Assembly: GCA_934358675.1 (NCBI GenBank)
Contig: CAKRKX010000001.1
Coordinates: forward strand, 1 to 64,000
Source: an uncultured Agathobacter sp.
GTDB taxonomy: Bacteria > Bacillota > Clostridia > Lachnospirales > Lachnospiraceae
DNA length: 64,000 nucleotides
Reading direction: 5' to 3'
The position numbers and the translations under genes were made by a program. Of the stretch, positions 53,664-61,889 are shown piece by piece (the first letter of the stretch is position 1; each line of letters opens with the position of its first letter). Under the pieces are notes generated by a model. The model saw only the letters and a list, made by a program, of their open reading frames with translations, had not been told where the DNA came from and ran no database searches.

Positions 53664-55616
53664 ATGGAAGAAGAATACAGATTGACTATGCAGCAGGCAG
53701 AGGAGGAGATGCAGCAATACCGCAAGGTTTTTTCGGTTGTACGCCTTTTGAAACCTGATGAGATTGGAAGAATGATCGAACGGGACGATCAGGATCATAA
53801 AGTGGCGGAAGAGTCGTGCAGATGCTATTCGTTCTGGGGCAAGGAGCAGGCCTGCGAGAACTGCATTTCGGCAGATGTGTTCCGTGATAAGACACAGAAG
53901 ACCAAGTGGGAGTTCATGGATGATGAAATCTATCAGGTGACCTCGCGCTATGTGGAGATCGACGGTGAACCGCAGGTGATGGAGCTGGTCAAAAAGCTGG
54001 ACGAGGACTGTCTTCTTGACGTGGAGGGCAGAGATAAGCTGATCAGCAAGATGATCCGGTATGACGATAAGCTGTACCGTGATGCGCTGACCGGTGCATA
54101 CAACCGGCGGTATTTTGAGGATCGTGTAAAAAATACCCCGATCAAGGCGGGCGTTGCCATCATCGATCTGGATGATTTTAAACTCTGTAACGATACCTAT
54201 GGACACGAGGCAGGCGATGTGGCGTTGCAGACGCTCGTGCGCACGATCCGTCAGTATACCCGCAAGGCGGATATGATCATCCGTTACGGAGGGGATGAAT
54301 TTTTACTGATCCTTCCGGATATCAGCGAGGAGCTGTTTGTGCAGAAGCTGCAGCAGATCCAGACGAAGATCCATGCGGTACATGTGTCACAGTACGGAAA
54401 GATGCAGATTTCTATCAGTGTCGGCGGCGTGATGATGGGGGATGAGAACATCGAGCAGGCGGTACGCCGTGCGGACAAGCTGATGTATCAGGCGAAGACG
54501 CAGAAGAATCTGGTTGTTACGGAGGAGGATGCGATCAACGGTGAGCACAAGATCGAGCGAAACCAGATCAAGCAGCAGCTTCTGATCGTGGACGATTCCG
54601 AGATCAATCGTGAGATCTTAACCGAGATGTTGAAGGATGATTACCGCATTCTGACCGCTGAAAACGGAGAGGAAGGCATCTCCATGATGAAGGAACACGA
54701 GAATGACATCGCACTGGTCCTTCTTGATATCATGATGCCGGGACTTAACGGTTTCGATGTGCTCAATCTGATGAATGTCAATCACTGGATCGAGGATATT
54801 CCGGTGATCATTATCTCCTCGGAAAATTCCAACGATTACGTGCGTAAGGCATATGAACTCGGCGCGTCGGATTATGTGAGCCGGCCGTTTGACGCGAGAA
54901 CCGTATACCAGCGCGTGTACAATATCATTAAACTGTACGCGAAACAGAAGCGCCTTTTGTCACTGGTGAAGGACCAGATCTACGAGAATGAGAAGAACAA
55001 CCAGATGATGATCGGCATCTTAAGCCATATTGTAGAGTTTCGTAACGGAGAGAGCGGCAAGCATGTGCTGCACATCAATGTGCTGACGGGACTGCTTTTG
55101 GATAAGCTGGCACAGAAATCCGAGAAGTACCAGATATCCGGCAATGAGCAGTATCTGATCACGACCGCTTCGGCGCTCCATGATATCGGCAAGATCGGTA
55201 TCGATGAGAAGATTTTAAACAAGCCGGGCAGACTGACACCGGAAGAGTTCAACATCATGAAAAAGCATACGGTCATCGGTGAGGAGATGCTCAAGAATCT
55301 GGAATTCTATCAGGATGAGGAACTGGTCCGCTGCGCGAAGGAAATCTGCCGCTGGCACCATGAGCGCTACGACGGACACGGTTATCCGGACGGGCTCGAG
55401 GGAGACGAGATCCCGATCGCGGCGCAGGTTGTGGCGATGGCGGACGTGTATGACGCTTTGACGAGCGAGCGTGTTTACAAGGCGGCATATTCGCACGAGA
55501 AAGCGATGGAGATGATCTTAAACGGAGAGTGCGGCGTCTTTAATCCTCTGCTGCTTGAATGTCTGCAGGAAATCGAAGGGGAGATTGCGTTCTCACTGGA
55601 TGTGGCAGATACGTAA
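53664..55616 (+). CDS. GGDEF - receiver - HD-GYP fusion protein
   Basis: 650 residues. The N-terminal part (1-135) has a CxC-x9-CxxC cluster (C52, C54, C64, C67) that could bind a metal. It is followed by a GGDEF domain (DALTGAYNRR; GGDEF at 209-213), a receiver domain with D355 in LLDIMMPGLNG, and an HD-GYP-type phosphodiesterase (H506-D507 in HDIGKIG, HHERYDGHGYPDGL). It can in principle both make and degrade c-di-GMP under phosphorylation control. No membrane helix. The Hpt protein encoded next is a possible phosphodonor. CAGAGGACACAGG lies before the ATG. Confidence 0.9.
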   Translation: MEEEYRLTMQQAEEEMQQYRKVFSVVRLLKPDEIGRMIERDDQDHKVAEESCRCYSFWGKEQACENCISADVFRDKTQKTKWEFMDDEIYQVTSRYVEIDGEPQVMELVKKLDEDCLLDVEGRDKLISKMIRYDDKLYRDALTGAYNRRYFEDRVKNTPIKAGVAIIDLDDFKLCNDTYGHEAGDVALQTLVRTIRQYTRKADMIIRYGGDEFLLILPDISEELFVQKLQQIQTKIHAVHVSQYGKMQISISVGGVMMGDENIEQAVRRADKLMYQAKTQKNLVVTEEDAINGEHKIERNQIKQQLLIVDDSEINREILTEMLKDDYRILTAENGEEGISMMKEHENDIALVLLDIMMPGLNGFDVLNLMNVNHWIEDIPVIIISSENSNDYVRKAYELGASDYVSRPFDARTVYQRVYNIIKLYAKQKRLLSLVKDQIYENEKNNQMMIGILSHIVEFRNGESGKHVLHINVLTGLLLDKLAQKSEKYQISGNEQYLITTASALHDIGKIGIDEKILNKPGRLTPEEFNIMKKHTVIGEEMLKNLEFYQDEELVRCAKEICRWHHERYDGHGYPDGLEGDEIPIAAQVVAMADVYDALTSERVYKAAYSHEKAMEMILNGECGVFNPLLLECLQEIEGEIAFSLDVADT

Positions 55617-55644
55617 AACAATGTCCCGACTTGTAAATCCGTAA

Positions 55645-55673
55645 TTGACATAAGTCTTTGGCACCGATATAAT
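55645..55673 (+). promoter_or_regulatory. Consensus sigma-A promoter of the Hpt gene
   Basis: TTGACA (55645-55650), 17-bp spacer, TATAAT (55668-55673), a perfect match to both boxes. Confidence 0.85.
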
Positions 55674-55712
55674 AGAGTATATATTTAGGTGCTGGGTAGG
55701 GAGAATGGGCAG

Positions 55713-56072
55713 ATGACATTAGAAGAATGCTATAAGAGTTTTGGTGGGGATTACGAGGAGGTCGTGAACCGGTTGTGTTCGCGCGCTTTTGTCGAGAAAT
55801 TTCTTGTGAAGTTTCTCGCGGACAAGAGTTACGAGGATCTGCATCGGTATCTGGATGAAGGTAATCTTCCCGAGGCATTCCGTGTGGCCCATACTCTTAA
55901 GGGAGTCTGTCAGAATCTCGGAATCAAATGTTTATACGAATCCGATTATGTCGTAACCGAGGCGTTGCGAGACGGTAAGAACGATGTGACTCCGGAGATG
56001 TTACAGAAGTTGGATGCAGATTATGAACTGGTCATTCGTTCCATCGGCGAATATCAGAAATCTGCTGAATAA
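55713..56072 (+). CDS. Stand-alone Hpt phosphotransfer protein
   Basis: 120 residues, all-helical, with the phospho-accepting His60 in AHTLKGVCQNLG. The start MTLEECY is chosen over 55689 because GGGAGAATGGGCAG lies before it. Such proteins pass phosphate between receivers. The receiver of the preceding GGDEF-REC-HD protein is the obvious candidate partner; no hybrid kinase is nearby. Its own consensus promoter suggests constitutive expression. A terminator follows. Confidence 0.88.
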   Translation: MTLEECYKSFGGDYEEVVNRLCSRAFVEKFLVKFLADKSYEDLHRYLDEGNLPEAFRVAHTLKGVCQNLGIKCLYESDYVVTEALRDGKNDVTPEMLQKLDADYELVIRSIGEYQKSAE

Positions 56073-56085
56073 GAACTCAAATCAG

Positions 56086-56138
56086 GCACTGTCGGTGTGT
56101 GATCAATGTGGATCCGCATACCGGACAGTGCTTTTTTA
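56086..56138 (+). terminator. Terminator of the Hpt gene
   Basis: GCACTGTC.GGTGTG pairs with CATACC.GGACAGTGC (one bulge), followed by six T. Confidence 0.85.
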
Positions 56139-56226
56139 TACAAGGCGATCGTGCCGGAGATGGTGACATCTTCCGGTATGTATTGCGAGGAAAGTTTTGT
56201 TACAGGAAATAAAGAGGCTGGCTGCT

Positions 56227-58164
56227 ATGACGAAAAACAAGAGCAGAGGAAAATTTAAATTATTTCGTAAAAGAATGAGCATGGTGTCGCTGACGATCAT
56301 CGTGATCACCGTTATGTCTGTTTTTGCGTATATGCAGATTACGCAGATCGAGGAAGAGCGATGCTGGGTTTTTATGAAGGAGTCGGCACAGGCCATCAAC
56401 AAGGAGATTGAGGTCCGTATCAGCGACAATGTGAATATTTTAAGATTTACATCGGATCAGATTGTTCAGGAGGAAATCCTGGATGATATGGATGCAACCA
56501 TGAAGCGCCTGCGCTCTATGACGAAAACCACGATGTTTTACCGTATTGACCTGTTGTATGCGGACGGCACGCTTCTGACGCCGATAGGTGTCCGTGAGAA
56601 TACGGCATCGGTTCCACCGTATGCGAAGCTTGCGGAGCTGGGCGTCTGTATGTCCCAGAGAGTGCGGGATATCGTCAAGAATGAACCGGTACTCCGTTAT
56701 TACATTCCGGTCAAGAAAGACGGTAAGACCTGTGCAATCATGATCGGTGTCATTGACTGTACATCGCTGTACAAGACATTCAATACTGGGGCTTTTGACG
56801 GCAGTGCGGACTGTTATCTGGTGGATTCGGATGACGGTGCCTTTATCATGGGGCTCAAGGGAGAGACTCTTGGCAATGTGAATATTTTAAGAAGCCGTAA
56901 GCTGCGCTCGGATTATGAGGACATCGATCTTCCGACGGAGATCCGTAAGATGCGGACCGGAGCGGTAGCTTATGAGGTGAACGGTGAGACGCAGGATTAT
57001 TTTATGTACTATACGCCGGTCGGACTGTTTGACTGGGAACTTCTTATGGTGGTGAGAGAGGATATCGCTTTCGCGAGTCTGATCCGGGTAAAACAGATTC
57101 TGTTTCTTGTGGCAATCTGTGAAGTGTTCCTTCTGACACTGTATTTCTTCTGGAATATTCATTCCGTGAAGCTGATCAATAAGAGTAAGACACGTGCGGA
57201 GAAGGAATTACTGATTTCCACAACACTTCTGCGATCGATCCGCGCACTTTCGTCCCACTCGGACACGAAGCGTTCAATCGATGAACTGTTGGAGATCATC
57301 TGTCATTATTTTGAGGGGGATCGTGCCTATATCTGTACGTTTGACTATGAGAACGATACGACTTCGAACAAGTACGAATATGCGGCACCGGGCGTGTCGA
57401 AGGAGATGGAACGCCTGCAGAATGTCCCGCTTGAGACGGTGAATCTGTGGATCCAGAAGTTTACGGAGAACGGAATGTTTTATCTGTCCAATGTGGAAAA
57501 AGTCGTGAAGATGAACCGCCAGGCATATGACCTGCTGCGGGCCCAGAACATCAGGAGTCTTGTTGCGGTACCGCTTATGGAGGAGGATGTGATCATCGGT
57601 TTCTTCGGAGTGGATAATCCGAGAAAGAATTACCACGATCTGTCGCTGATGTCATCGGCAGCCTTTTTCATCACGGACAGCATGGAGAAGCAGGAAAGAA
57701 ACGAGTTGTTGAACCGGTTGAGCTTTGAGGATAGCCTGACAGGACTCAACAACCGTAATAAATATAATCAGATTCTGGATAAATACGGTGACCGGATCGT
57801 CAGAAGAACCGGTACGGCATTCTTTGATCTTAACGGATTGAAACGCATGAACGATACCTACGGACATGAAGCCGGTGATGAGTTGATCCGCAATGCGGCT
57901 AAGCACATCTGGAATACGTTTGAGGGTAATGCGTTCCGTATCGGCGGTGATGAGTTTACCGTTGTTATAATCGGTGTCGATCAGTATGAGTTTGAACAGA
58001 GAGTAAAAGATACCGTGCAGCAGATGAAGGATGACAATATCAGTATTGCGACCGGTATGTCGTGGCATGACGGTGATATTACACTGACGATGCAGTTACA
58101 GGAGGCAGATTCGCGAATGTATCTGGACAAGCAGCGGTATTATCACGGCGCGGAGCACAGATAA
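56227..58164 (+). CDS. Membrane diguanylate cyclase: Cache - GAF - GGDEF
   Basis: 645 residues. Helix 1 (about 18-38, VSLTIIVITVMSVFAYM), an extracellular Cache-like sensor (about 45-280), helix 2 (LFLVAICEVFLLTLYFFW region, about 288-310), a cytoplasmic GAF domain (about 340-490) and GGDEF (about 500-640) with DSLTGLNNRNKYN and FRIGGDEF. It would make c-di-GMP in response to an outside ligand. AAAGAGG precedes ATG 56227; the frame also reaches a TTG at 56197. Confidence 0.88.
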   Translation: MTKNKSRGKFKLFRKRMSMVSLTIIVITVMSVFAYMQITQIEEERCWVFMKESAQAINKEIEVRISDNVNILRFTSDQIVQEEILDDMDATMKRLRSMTKTTMFYRIDLLYADGTLLTPIGVRENTASVPPYAKLAELGVCMSQRVRDIVKNEPVLRYYIPVKKDGKTCAIMIGVIDCTSLYKTFNTGAFDGSADCYLVDSDDGAFIMGLKGETLGNVNILRSRKLRSDYEDIDLPTEIRKMRTGAVAYEVNGETQDYFMYYTPVGLFDWELLMVVREDIAFASLIRVKQILFLVAICEVFLLTLYFFWNIHSVKLINKSKTRAEKELLISTTLLRSIRALSSHSDTKRSIDELLEIICHYFEGDRAYICTFDYENDTTSNKYEYAAPGVSKEMERLQNVPLETVNLWIQKFTENGMFYLSNVEKVVKMNRQAYDLLRAQNIRSLVAVPLMEEDVIIGFFGVDNPRKNYHDLSLMSSAAFFITDSMEKQERNELLNRLSFEDSLTGLNNRNKYNQILDKYGDRIVRRTGTAFFDLNGLKRMNDTYGHEAGDELIRNAAKHIWNTFEGNAFRIGGDEFTVVIIGVDQYEFEQRVKDTVQQMKDDNISIATGMSWHDGDITLTMQLQEADSRMYLDKQRYYHGAEHR

Positions 58165-58189
58165 TAAAGGAAAGGCACAGGAGGATCAG

Positions 58190-58522
58190 ATGGCGGAGAT
58201 CCGGCGGGAAATTGAAATCTTAACGAAATCCTATGAGGATTTTCAGAAGAAATATTCTCCGGAAGTGTTAAATGGTATGGAACTGTATCTGAAGCTGGAG
58301 AATGCCATCTACACGAAAGAGAATGAGTTTAAGCATCTCCGAAGGGAGCACGATCTGTTGATGAGCGATATCAGGGAATCGGATCTGGCGCAGGTCAAAG
58401 TCCGGGGATATCTGTATGAGGGCGTGCTTTTTGAGTCAAGCGGACAGAAGTGGAGACCGAAGACGGTATACGGAGTGCGTGTCAAGAAGATGGATAATCG
58501 GATTACCATCCTTAAGGGTTAG
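58190..58522 (+). CDS. Coiled-coil protein resembling the FapA (DUF342) tail
   Basis: 110 residues. Residues 1-70 are a charged coiled coil (EIRREIEILTKSYEDFQKKY); residues 75-110 (VKVRGYLYEGVLFESSGQKW) look like the C-terminal beta-strands of DUF342/FapA proteins, but the main DUF342 domain is absent. It may be a shortened relative or a remnant. AGGAGGATCAG before the ATG suggests it is translated. It follows the Cache-GGDEF gene by 25 bp, so it is probably co-transcribed. Confidence 0.5.
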   Translation: MAEIRREIEILTKSYEDFQKKYSPEVLNGMELYLKLENAIYTKENEFKHLRREHDLLMSDIRESDLAQVKVRGYLYEGVLFESSGQKWRPKTVYGVRVKKMDNRITILKG

Positions 58523-58561
58523 ACAGCATGTGTAGCATAGACGGCACCGAAAGGAGATGCG

Positions 58562-58741
58562 ATGGATCGAATATTAGTCATCGATAACGATAAAAAAAGG
58601 CATAAAAAGATAGAGAAGGCGTTTCACATGATCATTTCAGGGGAGTGTGGCCTGTTCTCACCGAAGCTTCTTGTGTGTCTGCGATCCGCAAGACCGCAGA
58701 TGGAGAAGATCGCCAAAGAACTTGTGGGAACGGAAGAATAA
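58562..58741 (+). pseudogene. Collapsed REC-HD-GYP remnant, 59-aa frame
   Basis: The 59-residue frame starts MDRILVIDNDKKRHKK, like strand 1 and the acidic pocket of a receiver domain. It continues with AFHMIISGECGLFSPKLLVC, which aligns with AMEMILNGECGVFNPLLLEC at the C-terminal end of the REC-HD-GYP protein at 53664. The whole middle (rest of REC, HD domain) is missing. A good ribosome-binding site (AAAGGAGATGCG) remains, so a peptide may still be made. It is read as an internal deletion of a REC-HD-GYP gene (inference). Confidence 0.6.
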
Positions 58742-58833
58742 CGACAATAATATCGAATAAGTTGCGGGGAAGAGGAAATACTATCTTCGAGAAATCACTC
58801 AGATGAGCAATCGGAAAAGAGGTGGATACGAAG

Positions 58834-59025
58834 ATGGTAAAGGAAGACGGACTTCCGCTCGGACTTGGATTCGGACTTGCAACGAATCAGGATGCGATGA
58901 TGGGATTTGCGTCCCTCTCCGATGACGAAAAGCAGCAGGTGATCGCCGCGGCAAGACAGATTCGTTCGAAGGAAGAGATGCAGCAGTTTGTGAACAGCAT
59001 CGCAGATATCGGCAGTGCAAAATAA
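58834..59025 (+). CDS. Small soluble protein, unknown function
   Basis: 63 residues (MVKEDGLPLGLGFGLATNQD). A Gly/Leu-rich start is followed by two predicted helices (SDDEKQQVIAAARQIRS, KEEMQQFVNSIADIG). AAGAGGTGGAT precedes ATG 58834; GTG 58822 is possible. A terminator follows. Not recognised; the helical part looks like a small regulatory or adaptor protein, but nothing firmer can be said. Confidence 0.6.
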   Translation: MVKEDGLPLGLGFGLATNQDAMMGFASLSDDEKQQVIAAARQIRSKEEMQQFVNSIADIGSAK

Positions 59026-59029
59026 CAGG

Positions 59030-59069
59030 GAGAAAGCGAATGGAAAGTATTCTGTTTCGCTTTCTCTTT
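59030..59069 (+). terminator. Terminator before the GH3 gene
   Basis: GAGAAAGCGAA pairs with TTCGCTTTCTC around a 15-base loop, followed by a short T-run. Confidence 0.75.
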
Positions 59070-59112
59070 ATGAGAATACATAAATAATTAATGAAATAAG
59101 AGGAGACATAAG

Positions 59113-61872
59113 ATGAGCAAATATGCATTGGATATGGAGCGCTATGCTTCGCTGGCAAGAAAGATGGCAGCGGAGGGCTGTGTGCTTTTAAAGAATGAGA
59201 ATCAGACATTGCCGCTTCGCGAGGGAGACCGCGTGGCAGTGTTCGGAAGGATCGCATTCAACTATTACAAGAGCGGACTCGGTTCCGGCGGACTGGTAAA
59301 TACCAGATATGTTGTCGGTATTTTGGATGCCTTAAAGGCAGAAGAGTCGATCACGTTCGATGAAAAGGTTCTCAACGTGTATGAGGACTGGATGCAGGAG
59401 CATCCGTATGATGTCGGACAGGGCTGGGGACTGGTGCCGTGGTCGCAGGAGGAGATGCCACTTTCGGACGAACTGGTAGAGCAGGCGGCAGCAGACAATG
59501 ATATTGCAATCGTGATCGTCGGAAGAACCGCTGGTGAGGATCAGGATAATGCGGCAGAGCCGGGAAGCTATCTGCTGACGGATGTTGAGCGTGAGATGAT
59601 CGCAAAAGTAAGCAGTAAATTTACCCGCACGGCGGTCCTTTTAAATGTCGGCAATATTATCGATATGAAGTGGGTGGACGAGTATGATCCGTCGGCTGTC
59701 ATGTATGTATGGCAGGGAGGACAGGAAGGCGGAAACGGTGTATGTGACGTATTGACCGGACGCACGAATCCTTGCGGAAAGCTGTCGGATACGATCGCAT
59801 ATGATATTGCAGATTATCCGTCCACCGTCAATTTCGGAGATGAACTTAAGAATTATTACAAGGAAGATATCTATGTCGGATACCGTTACTTTGAGACGTT
59901 TGCAAAGGACAGGGTTATGTATCCGTTTGGATTTGGATTGTCGTACACGACGTATGAGACAGTGGCGCAACTCAAAGAAGTGACCGGGGATGCGATCACT
60001 GTGGAGGCGGTTGTTACTAATACCGGTGCCGCAGCGGGACGCGAGGTGGTGCAGGTGTATGTGCAGGCGCCGCAGGGGGCGCTTGATAAGCCGGAGCGCG
60101 TGCTTGCCGGCTTTGCGAAGACCGGCGTGATCGCACCGGGAGAAAAAGAGACGGTGACGATCGTAATTCCAAAACGTACATATGCATCGTACGATGACAG
60201 CGGCGTAACCGGACACCGGGATTGTTTCCTGCTCGAGGAAGGATGCTACAATGTATATGTCGGATCGGACGTAAGAAGCGCAGATCTGGCAGGCGGCTAT
60301 GAGCAGGCGTTTGAAGTGATCGAGCAGTTGGAAGAAGTGTGTGCTCCGGCAGAAACATATGAGCGAATGACAAGAGATGCGTCCGGAGCGCTTGTTTATA
60401 AAGCGGTTCCGAAGCGCCAGTTCGGACCGTATGACCGTATCGGGAAACCGGAAGAAATTCCGTATACCGGTGATCAGGGATACAAGCTCTCTGACGTGTA
60501 TGACAAAAAGATTTCCATGGATGCGTTTATCGCGCAGTTATCGGATGATGAGCTGATCATGCTTTTTCGCGGAGAGGGAATGTCCAGCCCGAAGGTGACG
60601 GCGGGTACGGCCTCTGCATTCGGAGGACTGACGGATTCTCTTCGAGGATTCGGTATTCCTGCAACCTGCACAACGGACGGACCGAGCGGACTGCGCATGG
60701 ACTGTGGAACAAAAGCCTTTTCGCTTCCGAACGGAACACTGATCGGCTGTTCGTTTGATCTGGATCTGACAAGAAAACTGTATGAGATGACAGGATATGA
60801 GCTTCGAAAGAACCGCGTGGATGCGCTGCTCGGACCGGGACTGAATATCCACAGAAGCCCGTTGAACGGACGCAACTTTGAGTACATTTCCGAGGATCCG
60901 CTTCTCACCGGTAAGATGGGAGCCGCGCAGATCATCGGTCTTGGTGTGGTTGGTTCGACCGGAACGATCAAGCATTTTGCAACGAACAATCAGGAGGCAA
61001 AGCGCCGCGAGGTGGAGGCTGTCGTGTCGGTTCGTGCGCTGCGCGAAATCTATCTGAAGGGATTCGAGATCTCGGTGAAGGAAGGACATGCGCGAAGCGT
61101 TATGACAACCTACGGACCGCTCAACGGTATGTGGACTTCCGCAATGTATGATCTGAATACGATCGTGCTCCGCAAAGACTGGGGCTTTGAGGGAATCGTG
61201 ATGACGGACTGGTGGGCAGCCGCAAATGATGAAGGGGTCCGCTCTGACATCAGGAACCGCGCACCGATGGTCGAGGCACAGAACGATCTGTACATGGTAA
61301 CACCGGACTGCTCGGATCAGACGCAGGATAATGTGAAGGAGTCTCTTGCAAACGGACGTATTACAAGAGGACAGCTGCAGCGCAATGCGCGCAATATTTT
61401 CAGCTTTATCCTGCAGTCGCCGGCGCTGCTCTATGAGATGAACCGGATCTCGGAGGAGGAGATCGCCGATGCGAAAGCGGACAATGAGGATGACATTGAT
61501 TACAGCAATATTGTATACTATAAAGCGGATGAGAACGGTGATGTGATCATTCCGGGGCAGGAGTGGAATACCGAGCAGGGACAATCGGTTGTGTTTGGTA
61601 TTGATGCAAAGATGGCGGAATACGATCTTGAGATCGTATCGCGCTCACCACTCGATGATCTGGCGCAGATGCCGATCTCCGTATTTTATGATAATGCGCT
61701 CAAGGAGATGATCACACTTCGCGGTTCAAGAGGAGAGTGGGAGACAACCGTCCGCGATTTTGGCGGAATTTTAGGAAAGAATCATTATATCAAGATTTTC
61801 TTCGGGACAACGGGACTGGAAATTGACCATATCGCGCTGCGTCACAGAAAAGATCTTGAAATGCCATTTTAG
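59113..61872 (+). CDS. GH3 beta-glucosidase with inverted domain order
   Basis: 919 residues. The order is reversed relative to most GH3: the alpha/beta sandwich domain comes first (residues about 10-240, GCVLLKNENQTLPL, ADNDIAIVIVGR), then a fibronectin III-like domain (about 280-400, MYPFGFGLSYTTYE onward). The TIM barrel comes last (about 450-760, PATCTTDGPSGLR, GPGLNIHRSPLNGRNFEY, IKHFATNNQE) with nucleophile D699 in GIVMTDWW. Such inverted GH3 enzymes are known from Ruminococcus albus and other clostridia. No signal peptide, so it is intracellular and could hydrolyse beta-glucosides left by the phosphorylases. GAGGAGACATAAG precedes the ATG. Confidence 0.9.
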   Translation: MSKYALDMERYASLARKMAAEGCVLLKNENQTLPLREGDRVAVFGRIAFNYYKSGLGSGGLVNTRYVVGILDALKAEESITFDEKVLNVYEDWMQEHPYDVGQGWGLVPWSQEEMPLSDELVEQAAADNDIAIVIVGRTAGEDQDNAAEPGSYLLTDVEREMIAKVSSKFTRTAVLLNVGNIIDMKWVDEYDPSAVMYVWQGGQEGGNGVCDVLTGRTNPCGKLSDTIAYDIADYPSTVNFGDELKNYYKEDIYVGYRYFETFAKDRVMYPFGFGLSYTTYETVAQLKEVTGDAITVEAVVTNTGAAAGREVVQVYVQAPQGALDKPERVLAGFAKTGVIAPGEKETVTIVIPKRTYASYDDSGVTGHRDCFLLEEGCYNVYVGSDVRSADLAGGYEQAFEVIEQLEEVCAPAETYERMTRDASGALVYKAVPKRQFGPYDRIGKPEEIPYTGDQGYKLSDVYDKKISMDAFIAQLSDDELIMLFRGEGMSSPKVTAGTASAFGGLTDSLRGFGIPATCTTDGPSGLRMDCGTKAFSLPNGTLIGCSFDLDLTRKLYEMTGYELRKNRVDALLGPGLNIHRSPLNGRNFEYISEDPLLTGKMGAAQIIGLGVVGSTGTIKHFATNNQEAKRREVEAVVSVRALREIYLKGFEISVKEGHARSVMTTYGPLNGMWTSAMYDLNTIVLRKDWGFEGIVMTDWWAAANDEGVRSDIRNRAPMVEAQNDLYMVTPDCSDQTQDNVKESLANGRITRGQLQRNARNIFSFILQSPALLYEMNRISEEEIADAKADNEDDIDYSNIVYYKADENGDVIIPGQEWNTEQGQSVVFGIDAKMAEYDLEIVSRSPLDDLAQMPISVFYDNALKEMITLRGSRGEWETTVRDFGGILGKNHYIKIFFGTTGLEIDHIALRHRKDLEMPF

Positions 61873-61889
61873 GAGTCAGGCGAAAGATT

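Noticed and set aside
53536-56226. c-di-GMP riboswitch in leaders of the GGDEF genes
   Set aside because: No GEMM-type core or tetraloop-receptor pattern was recognised; the leaders contain ordinary promoters and terminators only.
60538-61584. 348-codon minus-strand frame inside the GH3 gene
   Set aside because: The GH3 frame on the other strand has full catalytic motifs; the antisense product is compositionally odd and has no family features.
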